DNA of 64,000 nucleotides from Prosthecochloris sp. GTDB taxonomy: Bacteria; Bacteroidota; Chlorobiia; Chlorobiales; Chlorobiaceae. Numbering within the stretch: the stretch's first letter is position 1; the number at the start of each line of letters is the position of its first letter. The stretch is from NCBI GenBank assembly GCA_015482705.2, contig JADMLA020000038.1:40651-104650 (forward strand). Reading direction: 5' to 3'. The position numbers and the translations under genes are program-made. Below the pieces are notes generated by a model, which worked only from the letters and a program-made list of their open reading frames with translations, was not told the origin of the DNA and ran no database searches. Shown here in pieces: positions 56,483 to 64,000 of this stretch.

Positions 56483-57289
56483 TTACTTCAAGTCACACTC
56501 CCGCTGCTCTTCATCCCGCAGTTCGGTAATGGACGGATGTTCCGAACAAACCGCACATTTCGGGTTTCGCTGCACATTCACCTTTCTGAAATTCATGGGC
56601 AGTGCATCGAAGGTCAGCAAGGCATCAGCCAGAATATCCCCAGCTCCAGTGATGAACTTCAATGCCTCTGCAGCCTGAATCGTACCGAGCATTCCTGCCA
56701 CAGCCCCCAACACCCCCGCCTCGGAACAGGTTGGAATCATGTTTTTCGGCGGCGGCTTATGAAAAACGCACCGATAACAGGCGCTCTCTTTCGGCAGCAC
56801 CGTCATTGTTTGGCCGTTGAACCTCAGAATACCCCCGTGAGAAAAAGGAATTCCTTTCATGACACATGCATCGTTTATGAGAAATTTTGTCGCAAAACTG
56901 TCGGTCCCGTCGATGACGAAATCATAACCGTCTATGATTTCTTCGATGTTCGATGCATTGACGAATGTCTTTATCGATTCAACCTCGACATCGGGGTTTA
57001 TCGCTTGCATCTTCTCTTTAGCGGAGAACACCTTGGGAGAACCGATATCTGCTGTAAAATGAATGATCTGCCGCTGAAGATTCGATACCTCGACGACATC
57101 AGCATCGACAATACCTATTTTTCCGATACCCGCTGCAGCGCAATACATGGCAGCCGGAGCTCCAAGCCCTCCTGCACCGATGATCATCACTTTCGAGTTC
57201 AACAGTTTCTGCTGCCCTTCGACCCCGACGTTGTCGAGCAGGATATGACGGCTGTATCGCTCCAGCTGTGACTCTGTAAAGTCAATCAT
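56483..57289 (-). CDS. E1-like (ThiF/MoeB/HesA) carrier-protein adenylyltransferase
   Basis: A 268-residue protein with the nucleotide-binding IIGAGGLGAPAAMYCAAAGIG near 34-54, VDADVVEVSNLQRQ (Arg finger motif) near 60-73, and two CxxC zinc sites (CYRC near 175 and CAVC near 253). No rhodanese domain is fused. It would adenylate the C-terminal glycine of the sulfur carrier. The start overlaps the metY stop by ATGA. Confidence 0.9.
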   Translation of the reverse strand: MIDFTESQLERYSRHILLDNVGVEGQQKLLNSKVMIIGAGGLGAPAAMYCAAAGIGKIGIVDADVVEVSNLQRQIIHFTADIGSPKVFSAKEKMQAINPDVEVESIKTFVNASNIEEIIDGYDFVIDGTDSFATKFLINDACVMKGIPFSHGGILRFNGQTMTVLPKESACYRCVFHKPPPKNMIPTCSEAGVLGAVAGMLGTIQAAEALKFITGAGDILADALLTFDALPMNFRKVNVQRNPKCAVCSEHPSITELRDEEQRECDLK

Positions 57290-58518
57290 ATGTTCTCCAA
57301 ACCCTGTTGTATATCATCTATCAAATCTTCCCGATCCTCTATGCCGACCGAAAGCCTCAGCATGTTTTCGTCAATGCCCATACCCAAACGCTCCTCCGCG
57401 GCATATTCACCGAATATCGTAGAGGCAGGGTGTATGATCAGGCTTTTATTATCGTTGAGGTTCGTTGCTTTTCTAATAATCGCGAGACTGTCGATAAAGC
57501 GAAAGCACTGCTTCCTGTCCTCGAGCTCAAAGGAAACCAGCCCGCCAAACAATCCGCTGAACTGCGCAGAAGCAGTTGCATGATACTTCGATTCCGGTAA
57601 CCCCGGATAGTTGACGGCTTTGACTTCAGGCTGTTCGGCAAGAAACCGTGCAATCGCCATTGCGTTTTCTGAACTGTGCCGGACGCGCAAAGCCAAGGTC
57701 TCCAGACCGAGAGTGTTCAGCCATGCATGATGCGGAGCCATGCAGGAACCACAGTTTCTGAAAACCTCCCTGCGAAGTTTTGCGAGAAAAGCAAACTGCC
57801 CGTACTGACCGCTTAAAGATGAAACTTTGGGCGATCGACTCCAGTCGAACAAACCGTTGTCGATAATAACCCCACCGACTCCCGTTGCTCCACCAGATAT
57901 ATACTTGGTTGTCGAAACGACCTCCACCGCGACCCCGTAATCCCTGGAACGGAACAGAAAAGGGGTTGTCAACGTACCGTCGAGGACAAGAGGAACCCCG
58001 AACTTCTCTGCACAGCCCGAGACAGCGGACATATCGGCCACTTCGAGCTGAGGGTTGGTTATCGACTCGAGATACAACGCCCGGGTATCTTCATCGATCT
58101 TGCTCTCGATGGAACCGGGATCACTCATATCGGCATACCGTACTTCAAGCCCCCAATCCCTCAACGTCTTCTCGAACAACGAGATGGTGTTTCCGAACAG
58201 GTGTCGGCTTGAAACGATATTGCTCCCGGTAGAACAGAGAGCCAAAATGACATTCGTTATGGCTGCCATACCTGATGATACGGCAATGACACCTCGTGAA
58301 TCGGTCAACACCCGCATTTTCGTTTCGAAATCCTCTACAGTCGGATTGGATATCCTGCTATAAGTATGTGCAGGCAGCTTCCCTTCGAAAGCTTGCTGAA
58401 TCTCGTCGGCATTATCGAACTCGAATGCAACGGAATCATACAGGGGAGGCCGCAAAGCTCCATGAACATCCTTCTTAGGATACCTTGTGTGTAAAACCTT
58501 CGTGGTGAAACCTTTCAT
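57286..58518 (-). CDS. O-acetylhomoserine sulfhydrylase-like PLP enzyme
   Basis: A 410-residue Cys/Met metabolism PLP enzyme: TYSRISNPTVEDFE near 51, SSGMAAI near 78, and STTKYISGG near 205 (the PLP lysine). The C-terminal LRLSVGIED is conserved. In this operon it is like MetY of the Wolinella hcy genes, which uses thiocarboxylate carrier as the sulfur donor for homocysteine. A cystathionine gamma-synthase or gamma-lyase function is possible by sequence alone. It overlaps the carrier gene by 4 bases. Confidence 0.85.
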   Translation of the reverse strand: MKGFTTKVLHTRYPKKDVHGALRPPLYDSVAFEFDNADEIQQAFEGKLPAHTYSRISNPTVEDFETKMRVLTDSRGVIAVSSGMAAITNVILALCSTGSNIVSSRHLFGNTISLFEKTLRDWGLEVRYADMSDPGSIESKIDEDTRALYLESITNPQLEVADMSAVSGCAEKFGVPLVLDGTLTTPFLFRSRDYGVAVEVVSTTKYISGGATGVGGVIIDNGLFDWSRSPKVSSLSGQYGQFAFLAKLRREVFRNCGSCMAPHHAWLNTLGLETLALRVRHSSENAMAIARFLAEQPEVKAVNYPGLPESKYHATASAQFSGLFGGLVSFELEDRKQCFRFIDSLAIIRKATNLNDNKSLIIHPASTIFGEYAAEERLGMGIDENMLRLSVGIEDREDLIDDIQQGLENI

Positions 58519-58730
58519 TCAGAACAGCCTCCTCCCATGAAATACAAAAAATCAACCTCATCCCCTTCTCTGACAACCGTGGCATCAAAAACATTCCGCT
58601 CGAGAAAATCACCATTGATCTGGACGGATACCATGTCCGGCATTTCAACACCCTGAAGAGCGAGCAACTCGGTTACCGTTATCGTATCCGAAGACAGTTC
58701 TTTTCTTTCACCGTTTATCGTCAGTTTCAT
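58515..58730 (-). CDS. ThiS/MoaD-like sulfur carrier with C-terminal CSE tail
   Basis: A 71-residue beta-grasp protein beginning MKLTINGERKEL, the usual carrier opening, and ending FLYFMGGGCSE. Functional carriers end in GG; the CSE extension must be removed to expose the glycine, and a JAMM peptidase gene is in the same operon. The start at 58730 is chosen for family fit; longer in-frame starts lie inside cysK. It would carry sulfur as a C-terminal thiocarboxylate to MetY and/or CysK-like enzymes. Confidence 0.9.
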   Translation of the reverse strand: MKLTINGERKELSSDTITVTELLALQGVEMPDMVSVQINGDFLERNVFDATVVREGDEVDFLYFMGGGCSE

Positions 58731-58738
58731 AGTTTCAC

Positions 58739-59689
58739 TTATTTTATAGCTACACTCAGATACCGTTCTCCTGTATCGGGAAACAAAGTGACAATCACCG
58801 CGTCTTCCAATCCCTTGTTTTTTATGTACTTCGCCGTACCGCAAGCCGATGCTCCAGATGAAATACCGGCGAGAATTCCTTCTTCACGGGCAATCCGGCG
58901 CATCCACTCCATCGCTTCACCATCGGTTACAGTAACCACGTCATCTAACAACGCTTCATCCATGATGGAGGGAACGAATCCAGCACCAATTCCCTGTATT
59001 GCATGCGGCCCTGGAGGTTCACCACTCAAGGCAGCGCAGTTTGCCGGCTCGACAGCGACAACCTTGACCGTTGGCCGTTTTTGCTTGACATTACGGGCAA
59101 TCCCGGTTATGGTTCCCCCTGTCCCCACCCCGGCAACGATCACATCGACGCTTTCGTCGGTATCCCGCAGAATTTCAACCGCAGTTGTTTTTTGATGAAC
59201 GTCAACGTTCGAAGGATTGTCGAACTGGCGAACAAGAAAAGAGTCATGCAGGGAATCATGTAATTCTTCCGCCCTGGCGATTGCACCCTCCATTCCAAGG
59301 TGCGCAGGAGTAAGCTCGACATCTGCCCCGAAAAATGCCAACATCTTTCGTCTTTCAATGCTCATCGAATCAGGCATGACCACAATCAACCTGTACGTTC
59401 TGATAGCGGCAATGAACGCAAGGGCAATTCCCGTATTCCCGCTCGTAGCCTCGATTATCGTTCCTTCAGGACCGAGCTTGCCGCTTGCAACAGCGTCATC
59501 GATCATGGCCAGTGCAGCCCTATCCTTTACCGACCCACAGGGGTTGTACTGTTCAAGTTTTGCGAGAACCATATTTCTGCTTCCAAAAAGCCGGTTCAAC
59601 GCCACAAGAGGCGTCTTTCCAACAAGCTCCGTCATGTCATTTGCGTAGTGCACAACCTTACCGATCAGTTGATTTATTTGCCGCCCCAT
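58739..59689 (-). CDS. cysK: Cysteine synthase (CysK/CysM family)
   Basis: A 316-residue PLP enzyme: ELVGKTPLVAL, NPCGSVKDRAAL (PLP lysine), EATSGNTGIALAF and VAGVGTGGTITG are intact. A GAAGG ribosome site precedes the ATG. The gene is the first of the sulfur operon and lies next to an Rrf2 regulator without cysteines. It may use sulfide or carrier thiocarboxylate; its loop near 215 is not diagnostic to me. Confidence 0.92.
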   Translation of the reverse strand: MGRQINQLIGKVVHYANDMTELVGKTPLVALNRLFGSRNMVLAKLEQYNPCGSVKDRAALAMIDDAVASGKLGPEGTIIEATSGNTGIALAFIAAIRTYRLIVVMPDSMSIERRKMLAFFGADVELTPAHLGMEGAIARAEELHDSLHDSFLVRQFDNPSNVDVHQKTTAVEILRDTDESVDVIVAGVGTGGTITGIARNVKQKRPTVKVVAVEPANCAALSGEPPGPHAIQGIGAGFVPSIMDEALLDDVVTVTDGEAMEWMRRIAREEGILAGISSGASACGTAKYIKNKGLEDAVIVTLFPDTGERYLSVAIK

Positions 59690-59806
59690 ACACCTTCACA
59701 GGTGATTAGGACGGATTCGGGTGTAAAAGGGACAGCATCGAGATATACAGAACAAAAAAATCGTAACCACGAGAGCAAGGTTTTCCGAAAACGAATAGAG
59801 ACACTT

Positions 59807-60217
59807 TCAGATATAGTAAATCCGTTTCTCCGCATATTTTTTTTCCTCCTCGAGGAGCTCCTCCAGAGAAATTGAAAAATGCTCCCTGATACGGTCCTCC
59901 AGGTTGCCGAACACCTGCCTCACCGCTTTGGCATCATATTGCGAAACAATACCAATTGGCCCCTCGAGAGCTTCGAGAATCGAGAAAACCGTAAGATTTC
60001 GCGGGCTGTCAAAAAGCTCATATCCACCTTTATTGCCACGAACACTTTTCACCAAACCGTTTTTCACCAACCGGTTAAAAATCTGTTCCAGATAATTTTT
60101 CGGAATCCCTCTCTGTTCGACAATCTGCCGAATCTGCAACCTTTCCTTCCCGAAATTATCAGCCAGATCAAGCATTGCCGCCAATCCATAGTGAGCTTTT
60201 GCACTCAACGAAAACAT
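59807..60217 (-). CDS. Rrf2-family regulator without cluster cysteines
   Basis: A 136-residue winged-helix regulator: LSAKAHYGLAAMLDLA, QIRQIVEQRGIPKNYLEQIFNRLVKNGLVKSVRGNKGGYEL. It has no cysteine at all, so it cannot hold the 2Fe-2S of IscR. CymR of Bacillus, an Rrf2 protein that senses cysteine status through CysK binding, also works without a cluster; the cysK gene is next door here. So cysteine control of the sulfur operon is the natural inference. Confidence 0.9.
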   Translation of the reverse strand: MFSLSAKAHYGLAAMLDLADNFGKERLQIRQIVEQRGIPKNYLEQIFNRLVKNGLVKSVRGNKGGYELFDSPRNLTVFSILEALEGPIGIVSQYDAKAVRQVFGNLEDRIREHFSISLEELLEEEKKYAEKRIYYI

Positions 60218-60420
60218 AATCTACTATCTTGACTTTATTTTATAGATTTAATAAATAAAAATCAGGCGAAATAGTCAAGAATATCCTTAAAAGAAAAGTC
60301 TGACTGTACAACCGAAAGAGTAAAAGACTCCATATAACCGTTCATAAGAAACCTCCATCAACCAGCCGCCACACGAGCAGGTCTTTGCCAGAAAAGAAAA
60401 TAGCGGCAACGGACAGAAAA

Positions 60421-60449
60421 TTTTTTATTTAGGAAAATTACTCTATAAT
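60421..60449 (+). promoter_or_regulatory. Possible promoter of ndh
   Basis: A consensus -10 TATAAT at 60444-60449 lies within the 379-base divergent interval between the Rrf2 gene and ndh. The -35 position (60421-60426) is only TTTTTT. The rest of the interval (60218-60596) holds AT-rich sequence near the Rrf2 start and no gene. Confidence 0.35.
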
Positions 60450-60596
60450 TAGTAGCGAAAGTTTGCCAGACCCTCTCTCCTGTAATAGAGCTGATAGTAA
60501 CCATGGTGCTGGATAACGCTATTCGGGGAGATTCTACCGGTTTGGGACAGAACATTGAAACCGATCAATTCAGACGAAACAGCAGGAAAAGTAACG

Positions 60597-61883
60597 ATGA
60601 AGCATGTCGTGATCGTTGGTGGCGGCTTCGCCGGTATCAACGCAGCAAAAGAACTTGGGAACAAACGTGATATCAGGATAACCCTTATCGACAGAAAGAA
60701 CTACCACCTGTTCCAGCCGCTCCTTTACCAGGTCGCCATGTCAGCTCTCGGAGCTGGTGATGTTGCTGAACCGCTGAGAAACATGCTTTCGAAGTATAAA
60801 AACATCACGGTGTTCAAAGGTTCGGTCGAAAATGTCGATATGGAAAGAAAAATCCTCTTTACCGATTTCGGTGAAATGACATACGACTACCTGATCCTCG
60901 CATGCGGTGTAAAACACCATTACTTCGGCCATGACGAGTGGGAGGAACATGCACCTGGCCTGAAAATCATCGCCCAGGCAACCGAAATACGGCGAAGGAT
61001 CATGGAAGCCTACGAGGCTGCGGAAAGAACCGCGGATCCTGTTGAACGCAAGAAACTTCTAACGTTCGTCATTGTCGGCGGTGGGCCAACCGGCGTCGAG
61101 CTTGCCGGATCTATCGGGGAAATGAGCCGTTTTACACTCTCCAAGTACTACAAGCACATCGACCCGAAGCTCACGAGAATATTTATTGTCGAAGCGGCAC
61201 CGAGAATTCTCGGTTCTTTTTCTCCGAAGCTCGCCAGCAAAGCAACCAGAGCTCTCGAACAGCTGGGGGTACAGGTATGGACGAACAGTATGGTGACCGA
61301 TGTCGATACAAACGGCGTTCAGATCGGCAACGAACGCATAGAAGCAGCGACAGTGCTATGGGCTGCTGGTGTCAGAGCGATAGAAATCGGCGGAAAAATG
61401 GGAGTGGAAACCGACCGTTCAGGGCGAATCGTAGTTGAAGAAGATCTGAGCATACCCGGCTACCCAGATGTTTTCGTGGGGGGTGACCAGGCTCATTATG
61501 CTCACCATACGGACTACCCTCTTCCCGGAATGGCTCCAGTGGCGTCACAACAGGGACACGCTATGGGTAAAAACATCCTCGCTGATAGCAAAGGCAAGCC
61601 GAGAAAACCGTTCAAATACCGCGATAAAGGACAGATGGCTACCATTGGCCGAAACAAGGCAATCGTGGAAATCGGAAACTTCAAGTTTTTCGGAAGTTTT
61701 GCCTGGTTTACCTGGCTCTTGGTACACATTTACTATCTCACAACGTTCAAGCATCGCGTTTTCGTATTGCTGCAGTGGGGTTGGTCTTATTTTACGTTCG
61801 GCCATGGCGCGCGCCTTATCGTCAACAAGGAATGGCGGTTTTATCCGGACCGAAACGAGATCAATGTCGAAGAAGAGAGCTGA
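60597..61883 (+). CDS. ndh: Type II NADH dehydrogenase (NDH-2)
   Basis: A 428-residue FAD protein from the ATG giving MKHVVIVGGGFAG with AGGAAAAG upstream. Two dinucleotide motifs (GGGFAGINAA near 8 and VIVGGGPTGVELAG near 160), LWAAGVRA and VFVGGDQAH are typical. The C-terminal region has an amphipathic membrane-anchoring segment (WFTWLLVHIYYLTTF). It oxidises NADH to reduce quinone without pumping protons. It could also be a sulfide:quinone reductase relative, but the SQR cysteines are not seen. Confidence 0.9.
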   Translation: MKHVVIVGGGFAGINAAKELGNKRDIRITLIDRKNYHLFQPLLYQVAMSALGAGDVAEPLRNMLSKYKNITVFKGSVENVDMERKILFTDFGEMTYDYLILACGVKHHYFGHDEWEEHAPGLKIIAQATEIRRRIMEAYEAAERTADPVERKKLLTFVIVGGGPTGVELAGSIGEMSRFTLSKYYKHIDPKLTRIFIVEAAPRILGSFSPKLASKATRALEQLGVQVWTNSMVTDVDTNGVQIGNERIEAATVLWAAGVRAIEIGGKMGVETDRSGRIVVEEDLSIPGYPDVFVGGDQAHYAHHTDYPLPGMAPVASQQGHAMGKNILADSKGKPRKPFKYRDKGQMATIGRNKAIVEIGNFKFFGSFAWFTWLLVHIYYLTTFKHRVFVLLQWGWSYFTFGHGARLIVNKEWRFYPDRNEINVEEES

Positions 61884-61886
61884 CAG

Positions 61887-62114
61887 ATGCTACCGAAACG
61901 GGAAAAAACAGGAATGTTCAACAAGTGCACGCCAAAAGATGTGACACAATTGCTTTCGTCGGTTATATTTCTTGGATTGGCTTCTTATATAGCGTTCCTC
62001 CTCGAAGCCCCCAAAGTGACACCTAGCCAGGATCTGTACATGATCGCCTCCCTGGCAGGCAGTTACGGACTATGGAAGCTGTGGAAGGGCATTTCAGGCT
62101 GCCGTTCAAACTGA
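61887..62114 (+). CDS. Small membrane protein downstream of ndh
   Basis: A 75-residue protein with two hydrophobic segments (about 22-42 and 50-67, LSSVIFLGLASYIAFLL and LYMIASLAGSYGLW) separated by a short loop, with two cysteines near the ends. The ATG is 3 bases after the ndh stop, with AAGAGAG upstream, so it is cotranscribed. I recognise no family. Confidence 0.65.
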   Translation: MLPKREKTGMFNKCTPKDVTQLLSSVIFLGLASYIAFLLEAPKVTPSQDLYMIASLAGSYGLWKLWKGISGCRSN

Positions 62115-62185
62115 GTTTACAATACAACGTGAAACCTTTCGGACAATGAACAGTTTGTCGAAAAGGTCAAAAATCAACTGGTGTT

Positions 62186-63379
62186 ATGGATTGCGAAATA
62201 AATAAAGAAACGGAGAAACAACTGTTTTTTCATAACTACTCACGCCTGCCTCTTGCCATAACTCACGGTGAGGGAACGTATCTTTACGGCTCCGATGGAT
62301 CACGCTACCTTGACATGATCTCGGGTATCGGGGTCAATGCGCTTGGTTACGGCGACAAAAGAGTCATCGACGCAATTACAAAGCAGGCGCAAAAGGTCAT
62401 TCACGCGTCGAACCTTTTTATGCTCGAGCCCCAATTCGAGCTTGCAGGAAAACTTCTTGAAATCTCGGGGCTCTCAAAGGTATTTTTTGCCAACAGTGGT
62501 ACGGAGGCAATCGAAGCCGCTATAAAGTTATCGAGAAAATGGGCTCACTTGTCGGGCAGCACTGATAAAAAAGAAATCGTCTCCCTTTCGAACTGTTTTC
62601 ACGGAAGAACCTATGGAGCGATGTCATTGACGGCCAAGGCGAAATATCTTGAAGGTTACGACCCTCTTCTCCCCGGAATGGCGAATGTTTCATTCAATGA
62701 TGTCGATAACCTGAAAGCCACTGTGAACGATAGCACAGCTGCCGTGTTTGTCGAGTTCATTCAAGGTGAAGGTGGCATTCACAAAATTTCTCCCGAATTC
62801 ATCGACACCCTGAAAACGCTTCGGGAACAACACAATTTTTTGCTTGTCGCCGATGAAATCCAGGCCGGTTGCGGCAGAACCGGTAAGTTTTTCAGTTACA
62901 TGCACTTCGATATCGAACCCGATCTGATCTGTCTGGCAAAACCTCTCGGCGGTGGCTTGCCGCTGTCTGCAGTTATCGGTAACAGCAAAGTCAAGGACGT
63001 TTTTGCAGCGGGTAACCACGGCACGACTTTTGGCGGTAATCCGGTAGCATGTGCAGCAGGGTTGGCGCTAATCAACGCTATTTATGATGATCATCTCATG
63101 GAACATGCTTCCGCAACCGGAAAGCTTATGGGACAAGCGCTTGAAACACTCGCAGAAAAATACTCTCAAATACGGGAAATTCGTCAATATGGCATGATGA
63201 TCGGCATAACCGTTACACGTGAAGCCTCGTATTACGTTCAGGAAGCATTGAAAAGAAAGGTCCTCGTCAACGCAACAAGCGGCGATGTAGTCAGACTCCT
63301 TCCCCCCCTGACCACAAGCCGTGAAGAAGCACAACAGTGTATCGATTGTCTCGATGAAATCTTCAGCGAAGAAACCTAA
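62186..63379 (+). CDS. argD: Acetylornithine aminotransferase (ArgD)
   Basis: A 397-residue class III PLP aminotransferase: SGIGVNALGYGD near 48, FANSGTEAIEAAIKLSRKW, FHGRTYGAMSLTAKAKY, EFIQGEGGI, LLVADEIQAGCGRTGKFF and LAKPLGGGLPL (PLP lysine, near 252). It converts N-acetylglutamate semialdehyde to N-acetylornithine in arginine synthesis. Other class III aminotransferases share these motifs, but length and GTTFGGNPVACAAG fit ArgD. Confidence 0.9.
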   Translation: MDCEINKETEKQLFFHNYSRLPLAITHGEGTYLYGSDGSRYLDMISGIGVNALGYGDKRVIDAITKQAQKVIHASNLFMLEPQFELAGKLLEISGLSKVFFANSGTEAIEAAIKLSRKWAHLSGSTDKKEIVSLSNCFHGRTYGAMSLTAKAKYLEGYDPLLPGMANVSFNDVDNLKATVNDSTAAVFVEFIQGEGGIHKISPEFIDTLKTLREQHNFLLVADEIQAGCGRTGKFFSYMHFDIEPDLICLAKPLGGGLPLSAVIGNSKVKDVFAAGNHGTTFGGNPVACAAGLALINAIYDDHLMEHASATGKLMGQALETLAEKYSQIREIRQYGMMIGITVTREASYYVQEALKRKVLVNATSGDVVRLLPPLTTSREEAQQCIDCLDEIFSEET

Positions 63380-63590
63380 GAGCCCCAATAAGAGAAACAT
63401 TCCGATGCCGCTGGAAAAGATCAACTACTTTTTCATCGGCATCGGAATTGCCGTCATAGCATTCAGCTATATCATGATGTATCTTGAAAACAGTGCAGAC
63501 GGTTATTTTTCACTCTACGTCAGCCCGGTACTACTGGTCGGAGCGTATGCCTGGATACTTTTCGCACTGCTTTACAGGAAAAGAACCTGA
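63354..63590 (+). CDS. DUF3098 family membrane protein
   Basis: A 78-residue protein (basic N-terminal tail MKSSAKKPKSP, then two membrane helices, about 28-45 and 53-72) of the DUF3098 type: INYFFIGIGIAVIAFSYIMM and a tail of RKRT. The ATG at 63354 overlaps argD by 26 bases; an ATG at 63405 would give 61 residues and is the main alternative. Function is unknown. Confidence 0.7.
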   Translation: MKSSAKKPKSPNKRNIPMPLEKINYFFIGIGIAVIAFSYIMMYLENSADGYFSLYVSPVLLVGAYAWILFALLYRKRT

Positions 63591-63600
63591 TTTTTTCCCA

Positions 63601-64000
63601 TTACCGCAACGTAAAGCGTATCGGCACAGCTAACCAAACCTCGATCGGAGAGCTGTTCTGAACACCGGGCGAATACGTTGATTTCATAACACATTCAATC
63701 GCAGCTTCGTCGAAGATCGTCTGATCAGAAGGAACCCGCTTCATAATCTTCGCCTTTATCGGTTTCCCCTTCTCTGAAACCAGGACACTGACAAACACCT
63801 TCCCCTCGATACCTGCACGACGGGCCATTTCGGGATATCTCGGCTCTTTCTTCCTGAGAAATGATGGCATGACTTCGCAGGGCACGAATACAGGAGCATC
63901 GCCGATACCGCCCTCGACCCCCTGCGGCTGATGAATGGCCTTCCTGATCTCCTTCTGCGTCGCGAGCGTCTGTTCCGGCGGCGCTTCTTCTTTCTTGACT
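63601..64000 (-). CDS. tonB: TonB-family energy transducer, C-terminal part (cut by window edge)
   Basis: At least 132 codons continue past the window edge; the N-terminus is missing. The visible part has a Pro/Gln/Glu-rich linker (KKEEAPPEQTLATQKEI), a bridging VEGGIGDAPVFVPCEVMPSF segment, and the TonB C-terminal domain (EPRYPEMARRAGIEGKVFVSVLVSEKGKP, DEAAIECVMKSTYSPG, IEVWLAVPIRFTL). It passes inner membrane energy to receptors such as the 25372 one. Converges on the DUF3098 gene. Confidence 0.88.
   Translation of the reverse strand, partial: VKKEEAPPEQTLATQKEIRKAIHQPQGVEGGIGDAPVFVPCEVMPSFLRKKEPRYPEMARRAGIEGKVFVSVLVSEKGKPIKAKIMKRVPSDQTIFDEAAIECVMKSTYSPGVQNSSPIEVWLAVPIRFTLR

Noticed and set aside
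58515..58730. Carrier for thiamine (ThiS) or molybdopterin (MoaD)
   Set aside because: No thiamine or molybdopterin genes are nearby; MetY, CysK and the JAMM peptidase point to amino acid sulfur use.
60597..61883. Sulfide:quinone oxidoreductase
   Set aside because: The paired redox cysteines of SQR are not seen, and the C-terminal region matches NDH-2.

Overview
The window looks like a chromosome segment from an anaerobic, probably marine green sulfur bacterium (Chlorobiota, Chlorobium/Prosthecochloris-like). The pointers are a small chlorosome-envelope-like protein, oxygen-independent HemN, a SucC that fits a reductive TCA cycle, Gram-negative outer-membrane proteins (OprB porin, TonB receptor, TonB) and a sulfur-carrier operon. 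This assignment is by recognition of families; no search was run.

Layout. 0-10 kb: housekeeping genes (nfo, ftsX, tRNA-Ala, purF, a DksA paralogue that has lost its zinc cysteines, a type 2 ileS with an altered HIGH motif), a chlorosome-like small protein and two exported proteins of unknown role. 10.3-22.4 kb: an unusual biosynthetic-looking region. On the + strand a BKACE(DUF849)-GNAT fusion is coupled to a cyanophycin-synthetase-like ATP-grasp protein, followed by an OprB porin. On the - strand lie an exported Ntn amidohydrolase and a tightly coupled operon of a second cyanophycin-synthetase-like protein, a radical SAM/SPASM-like enzyme, a GT2 glycosyltransferase, a nucleoside-phosphorylase-like enzyme and an SDR. 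Both ATP-grasp proteins keep the ligase half of CphA but end in a short Mur-ligase remnant without a P-loop. This is the best candidate here for an undescribed small-molecule pathway.

22.8-34.9 kb is accessory: hipBA, a Fur-family regulator divergent from a TonB receptor with a palindrome between them, a large SF1 helicase-nuclease, then a 3.5 kb island with a ParDE-like module, a decayed AbiEi-like gene and an intact AbiEi/AbiEii pair. The island is bracketed by near-identical 88-89 bp repeats; one contains the 3' half of the tRNA-Val gene plus terminator, the other lies in the intact tRNA-Val gene.

35-54 kb returns to core functions: a gltB-gltD-DUF4404-clpX operon, gpmA, a nitronate monooxygenase homologue, tadA, sucC, an ABC-F ATPase, nitroreductase, a uridine-kinase-like protein, hemN and purE. 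55.2-60.2 kb carries a complete operon for protein-thiocarboxylate sulfur assimilation: an Rrf2 regulator without cysteines, CysK, a ThiS-like carrier ending in GGG-CSE, MetY, an E1-like activating enzyme, a JAMM peptidase, DsrE-like and TusA-like proteins. The window ends with NDH-2, a small membrane protein, argD, a DUF3098 protein and a TonB gene cut by the window edge.

No rRNA, CRISPR array, transposase or integrase was seen.
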